Shown one piece after another: positions 60,730 through 64,000 of a stretch of 64,000 nucleotides of DNA. This DNA is from Ehretia macrophylla. Lineage: Eukaryota > Streptophyta > Magnoliopsida > Boraginales > Ehretiaceae. The position numbers and the translations under genes were made by a program. The stretch spans positions 85,058,825 to 85,122,824 of the forward strand of contig CM075764.1 of assembly GCA_037974665.1 (NCBI GenBank), given 5' to 3'. The first letter of the stretch is position 1. Each line of letters starts with the position of its first letter. The notes under the pieces were generated by a model. That model did no database searches. It saw only the letters and a list, made by a program, of their open reading frames with translations, and had not been told where the DNA came from.

Positions 60730-62078
60730 TTAAGGAGATATGGTATCTAATTGGTTAGGAATAAGTAAGTTACCTTTCACTACTGCTATCGTCTCTGGCA
60801 ATTCCTCCAAGTCCACCGCGTAGGCCCGAGCCTGAGCCCGGTGCTGCTGAGGTGCATTACCTGCAGGTCCACCCTGATAACCCTGGACCGCTGACTGACC
60901 CGCAGAACTTTGATACCTGGGGCAATCCCTCGCCCTGTGTTGGTTACTGCCGCAACCTAAACATGTCCCTGCCTTCTTCTGACAGTCGGCCTCCAGATGG
61001 CCCGTACGTTTACAATAAGTACACTGCGGTATCGGAGTACTGACACTGCCTCCTAAAGACCCAGAAACTGAATAAGCAACTGTACCAGCCTGCTGCTAAG
61101 GTCTCCCAACACTGGGCCTATATTGACCCTGAGACGGGGCCGGCCTATACTGTGACTGTGCCTGGTAGGATCCCGGATGAAACTGGGGCCTAAATGATCC
61201 TTACTCCCCCTGAAGTCTAAAAGAACCTTGCTGAACCGGTGGCTAATAATCACTCTGCTATACCGAAGGCCTATACACAACTTGTTGACCCTGCAGCTGA
61301 AACGGCTTCTTGCTAGCCTGACCAGAAACAATCTGTTCCCCTTTCCTCTTTTCTAACCTAGATGTCGTGTCAAAAGCCTCAGTAAATATATCATACTGAT
61401 TCAGGGCCATTGCATCCCGAATCTCTGGCCTCAAACACAACATCAACCTCCGAGTCCTACGCTCCTCATCTGCTACAAACTCCGGTGCATACCGGGATAG
61501 CCTGGTAAAAGTGGGCTCATACTGAGCCACTGAAGCATCACCTTGAACCAAAGATAGGAACTCCGCCTCTCTCTGTTCCTGCGCAATCCTTGGGACATAC
61601 TTCGCCGGAATGCTCTAAGAAAGGTATCCCAAATATAAGGAGTACCTCTTGCTTCCCAACCAGATCTCACTGTGCGCCACCACTCCTCTGCCTCATCATC
61701 AAACAAGTAAACTGCAAAAGTGACTTTCCTCTCATCAGTGTAGTCTAGAGGATCAAATATCTTCTCAATCTTATTAATCCAAGCCTCTGTCTTCCTATCA
61801 TCTGGCTCGCCATGGAATCTTGGCGGATAGTAACCCAAAAATTCCTTCAATGTACCACGCCCGTGGTAACCGCCCTAAACGTTTTGCAACTGAGTCTATA
61901 AGGTCTGTGCTTGGGCAGCCTGCCCTGCTAATATCTGTGCCTGCCTTGTCAGGATTTCCATCATTGTATCCATGGCTGCTGCAATACGGTTATTACCCTG
62001 ATCTCGGCCCGGTGCTGCCTGACTCGGTGCTTCATCACTACCCTCAGGCCTACCATGCGTTTGCAGGCGCCCAGCCAT
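60730..62078 (-). pseudogene. Gypsy-C gag pseudogene with double CCHC knuckle
   Basis: Starts MAGRLQTHGRPEG at 62078. Capsid blocks follow: FLGYYPPRFHGEPDD, EAWINKIEKIFDPLDYTDER, KVTFAVYLFDDEAEEWW (about 61680-61860), then QGDASVAQYEPTFTRLSRYA and RRLMLCLRPEIRDAMA (about 61420-61550). Two zinc knuckles, CTYCKRTGHLEADC and CLGCGSNQHRARDC (about 60945-61025), precede a tail AYAVDLEELPET and a stop at 60730-60732. Two TAG stops before the capsid block (near 61880-61910), a frameshift near 61605 and stops near 61100 and 61200 break the frame. Structural particle protein of a retrotransposon; gag ends with no protease or RT after it. Confidence 0.85.
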
Positions 62079-62354
62079 TCTTCTAATCAAAGAGTTAGCA
62101 CATGTTATAGCACATAGACAGGCTATAAACAATTATTACCACATAACCAACAAACTCACATAAAGCCCATAAATCACTTAAGTATTAATCACATAAATAA
62201 ATTGATCACATAAACACATAGTCATTAAATCACATAATCAGTTAATCACTTAATCATGTTAACACACATTTCACTTTTCTTTCACTTCATACATACTTGC
62301 ATGCTTGGACCACTACCCACATTCCGAGGATACCCCGGCTAACAGCTAATATGC

Positions 62355-62366
62355 GCTCTGACACCA
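62355..62366 (-). other. Gypsy-C primer-binding site
   Basis: Minus strand TGGTGTCAGAGC, one change from TGGTATCAGAGC, 5 bp from the LTR end at 62372. Confidence 0.8.
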
Positions 62367-62371
62367 CTAAA

Positions 62372-64000
62372 TGTCACGAACCAACTCGACCCCAATTACG
62401 ATCAGTCAGGACGCAACGGATTTTTGGCAGTATAACGATAGTAACATGGGAACCAAGGCTTTAAACTAACCCTTTTTAACTTCATACATCCAACTCCAAA
62501 GATCAACAACAACATACATTAAACAACCATTCAACAGTTCATTCATAAGTTATACGTCTCCATTCCAACATCAACCATAGGCCAACCATATACAAGCATA
62601 ATATATATAAAGCTAGTCTTGCAATCTAGTCATGTTCCAAAATAACACCGCTAAGCTAGCAATACTTAAACCATTATCTTTAGATCATCTTATACAACAT
62701 ATCTTTTAAGTAAATACAAACCAACTAGTTTTAATATTCAAGATAACAAAAAGAGAACTACAGCTCACACATCATTGATAAGACTCTAGCACATAAGACT
62801 CGTCCACATATAGCACATTCTCAGCTTCCTGAGCCACGTACCCAAAATCCTGTTCAGTAACACCTGATTGCAGACAACGAATGAGAGTGAGCTTATATAA
62901 AACAAGCCTAGTGAGAAATTCAATAGATCTTTTGAACACATATAGCTTACCACTTTGGAAATTACTATGAGCAACATCACGCAATTAACATCTATAACAA
63001 TACAATTATAACAACAACAGTAACCACATAATAAGGATACGATACACTTGCTGATGAAGCTCCATACATCATTGCAATGCTCACCAACTCCTCCAACTCA
63101 ATGACACATTCCTGAGGTACCTTAACCTATACCCACACCCCATGGCCTCTTCGCCCATGCAAGATAAGGAGTAGCCATGATAATTGTGCCCGTAGCCCAA
63201 GATGCATCCCGAGGTGACACAACATTATCAAAACTCACAACAATAAGAATCCACATAAAGAAACCAAAAGATCAGCAACGAAAGTGCCCGATTCCCGTAA
63301 TCAATAATCAATCAATATTCCAAGAGATCAGTAACGAAAGTGCCCGATTCCCGTACTTAATATTCATCATTCAATTAACAATATAACGCCTCGGATTAAC
63401 CCCGAGCGCGCTACTCACGGTTGGAACAACAATCAATAATCAATAATCAATTAAACCATATTTCAACCATCAATTAAACAACATTTAACAATCAACAATT
63501 ATATATTCATGAAACAATTAAATTAGATGACAAAGTAAGCCATCCAACTGAACATGCATTTAACCCGACATTCAACCCCGATCTCTATCAACATCAATCC
63601 AAAATCAACTACCCAAACACTACTCAAACAGTTAAAGACAACATTTCAACATATTAAAGAAAGACCCCACAAACTTCTAAAAGTCATAACTTACAATCTA
63701 GAAATCCAATGACCTCCAAACCACTTTCTATCACTCAACCACTCATGCAACTACATTAACCCCACTTGAGACCAACCAAAAGCCATCCAAAACAAGTCCA
63801 ACAACCCTAATTTTGACAATGTTCTTGGCTGACTTTTCTGGACTTTCACCACGCCATCACAATCAAAAATTTGACATTACAACATTACTACCACGTATTT
63901 AACAAACTTTTAGAAGCTAACAGCAATCAATTCCAACTACCACAACAACAATTATTCAACAAATAGCCAAATTTTAAACTTTAATACCCAAAAAATAGAA
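62372..64000 (-). repeat. Gypsy-C 5' LTR (partial, cut by window end)
   Basis: Direct repeat of 56121-59180 minus the nested insert. It carries a private duplication of about 50-60 bp: AACGAAAGTGCCCGATTCCC occurs twice (63268-63355), once in the left LTR. It also lacks about 36 bp present in the left LTR near 56262-56300. Confidence 0.85.

Larger units (their letters stand above)
56121..64000 (-). mobile_element. Gypsy-C: gag-only gypsy-type element (TR-GAG-like), right end outside window
   Basis: Two long LTRs, left 56121-60642 (about 3.1 kb without its insertion) and right from 62372, flank an internal region of only 1.73 kb. It holds a primer-binding site and a gag frame with two zinc knuckles. 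Protease, RT, RNase H and integrase are absent. This matches terminal-repeat retrotransposons with a GAG domain described in plants; such elements need enzymes from a relative. It inserted into the 5' LTR of Gypsy-A. Confidence 0.75.

Overview
The window is nuclear DNA of a flowering plant, probably a eudicot. It is AT-rich, has GT-AG introns, is packed with degenerate LTR retrotransposons, LINEs, SINEs and MITEs, and holds one host gene that I can support. That gene is a complete nine-exon ferrochelatase (18777-30908, + strand). It has a plastid-type N-terminus and the C-terminal chlorophyll a/b-binding (CAB) motif of plant ferrochelatase-2 (FC2). The species cannot be told from the sequence alone.

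Layout. 1-4259: a decayed Ty1/copia element. 4260-8715: two 5'-truncated LINE pseudogenes, each with an A-rich 3' end. 8716-9503: low-complexity DNA with strongly skewed strands. 9504-13378: a long Ty3/gypsy LTR with primer-binding site and partial gag. 13379-18776: gene-free DNA with four SINE-like copies, a fold-back repeat and a clean Mutator-type MITE with a perfect 9-bp target duplication. 18777-30908: the ferrochelatase gene, whose introns carry microsatellites, a SINE, a candidate TIR element, a LINE tail and a solo LTR with a perfect 5-bp target duplication. 30909-34519: downstream DNA ending in a LINE ORF1 fragment.

34520-64000 is one nested retrotransposon pile. The outer layer is a minus-strand gypsy element (Gypsy-A). 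Its 3' LTR (34520-40473) was split by an internally deleted copia element (36095-39886). Its internal region has no recognisable coding sequence and holds a copia-like non-coding element, a truncated gypsy LTR and a 2.5-kb solo LTR. Its 5' LTR (from 54600) was split at 56120 by another minus-strand gypsy-like element (Gypsy-C). Gypsy-C carries only gag between its LTRs, and its left LTR holds a further 1.44-kb insertion that is absent from the right LTR.

No operon-like gene cooperation exists here, and I found no convincing new host system. The least explained signals are in the gypsy LTRs: a recurrent splice-donor-like site (G)GTGAGGG, a CAG acceptor-like site preceded by a short stem-loop whose pairing persists while its sequence changes, a near-palindrome shared by two LTRs, and a 15-bp minisatellite in the U3 region of Gypsy-C. 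All identities and divergences quoted were judged by eye.
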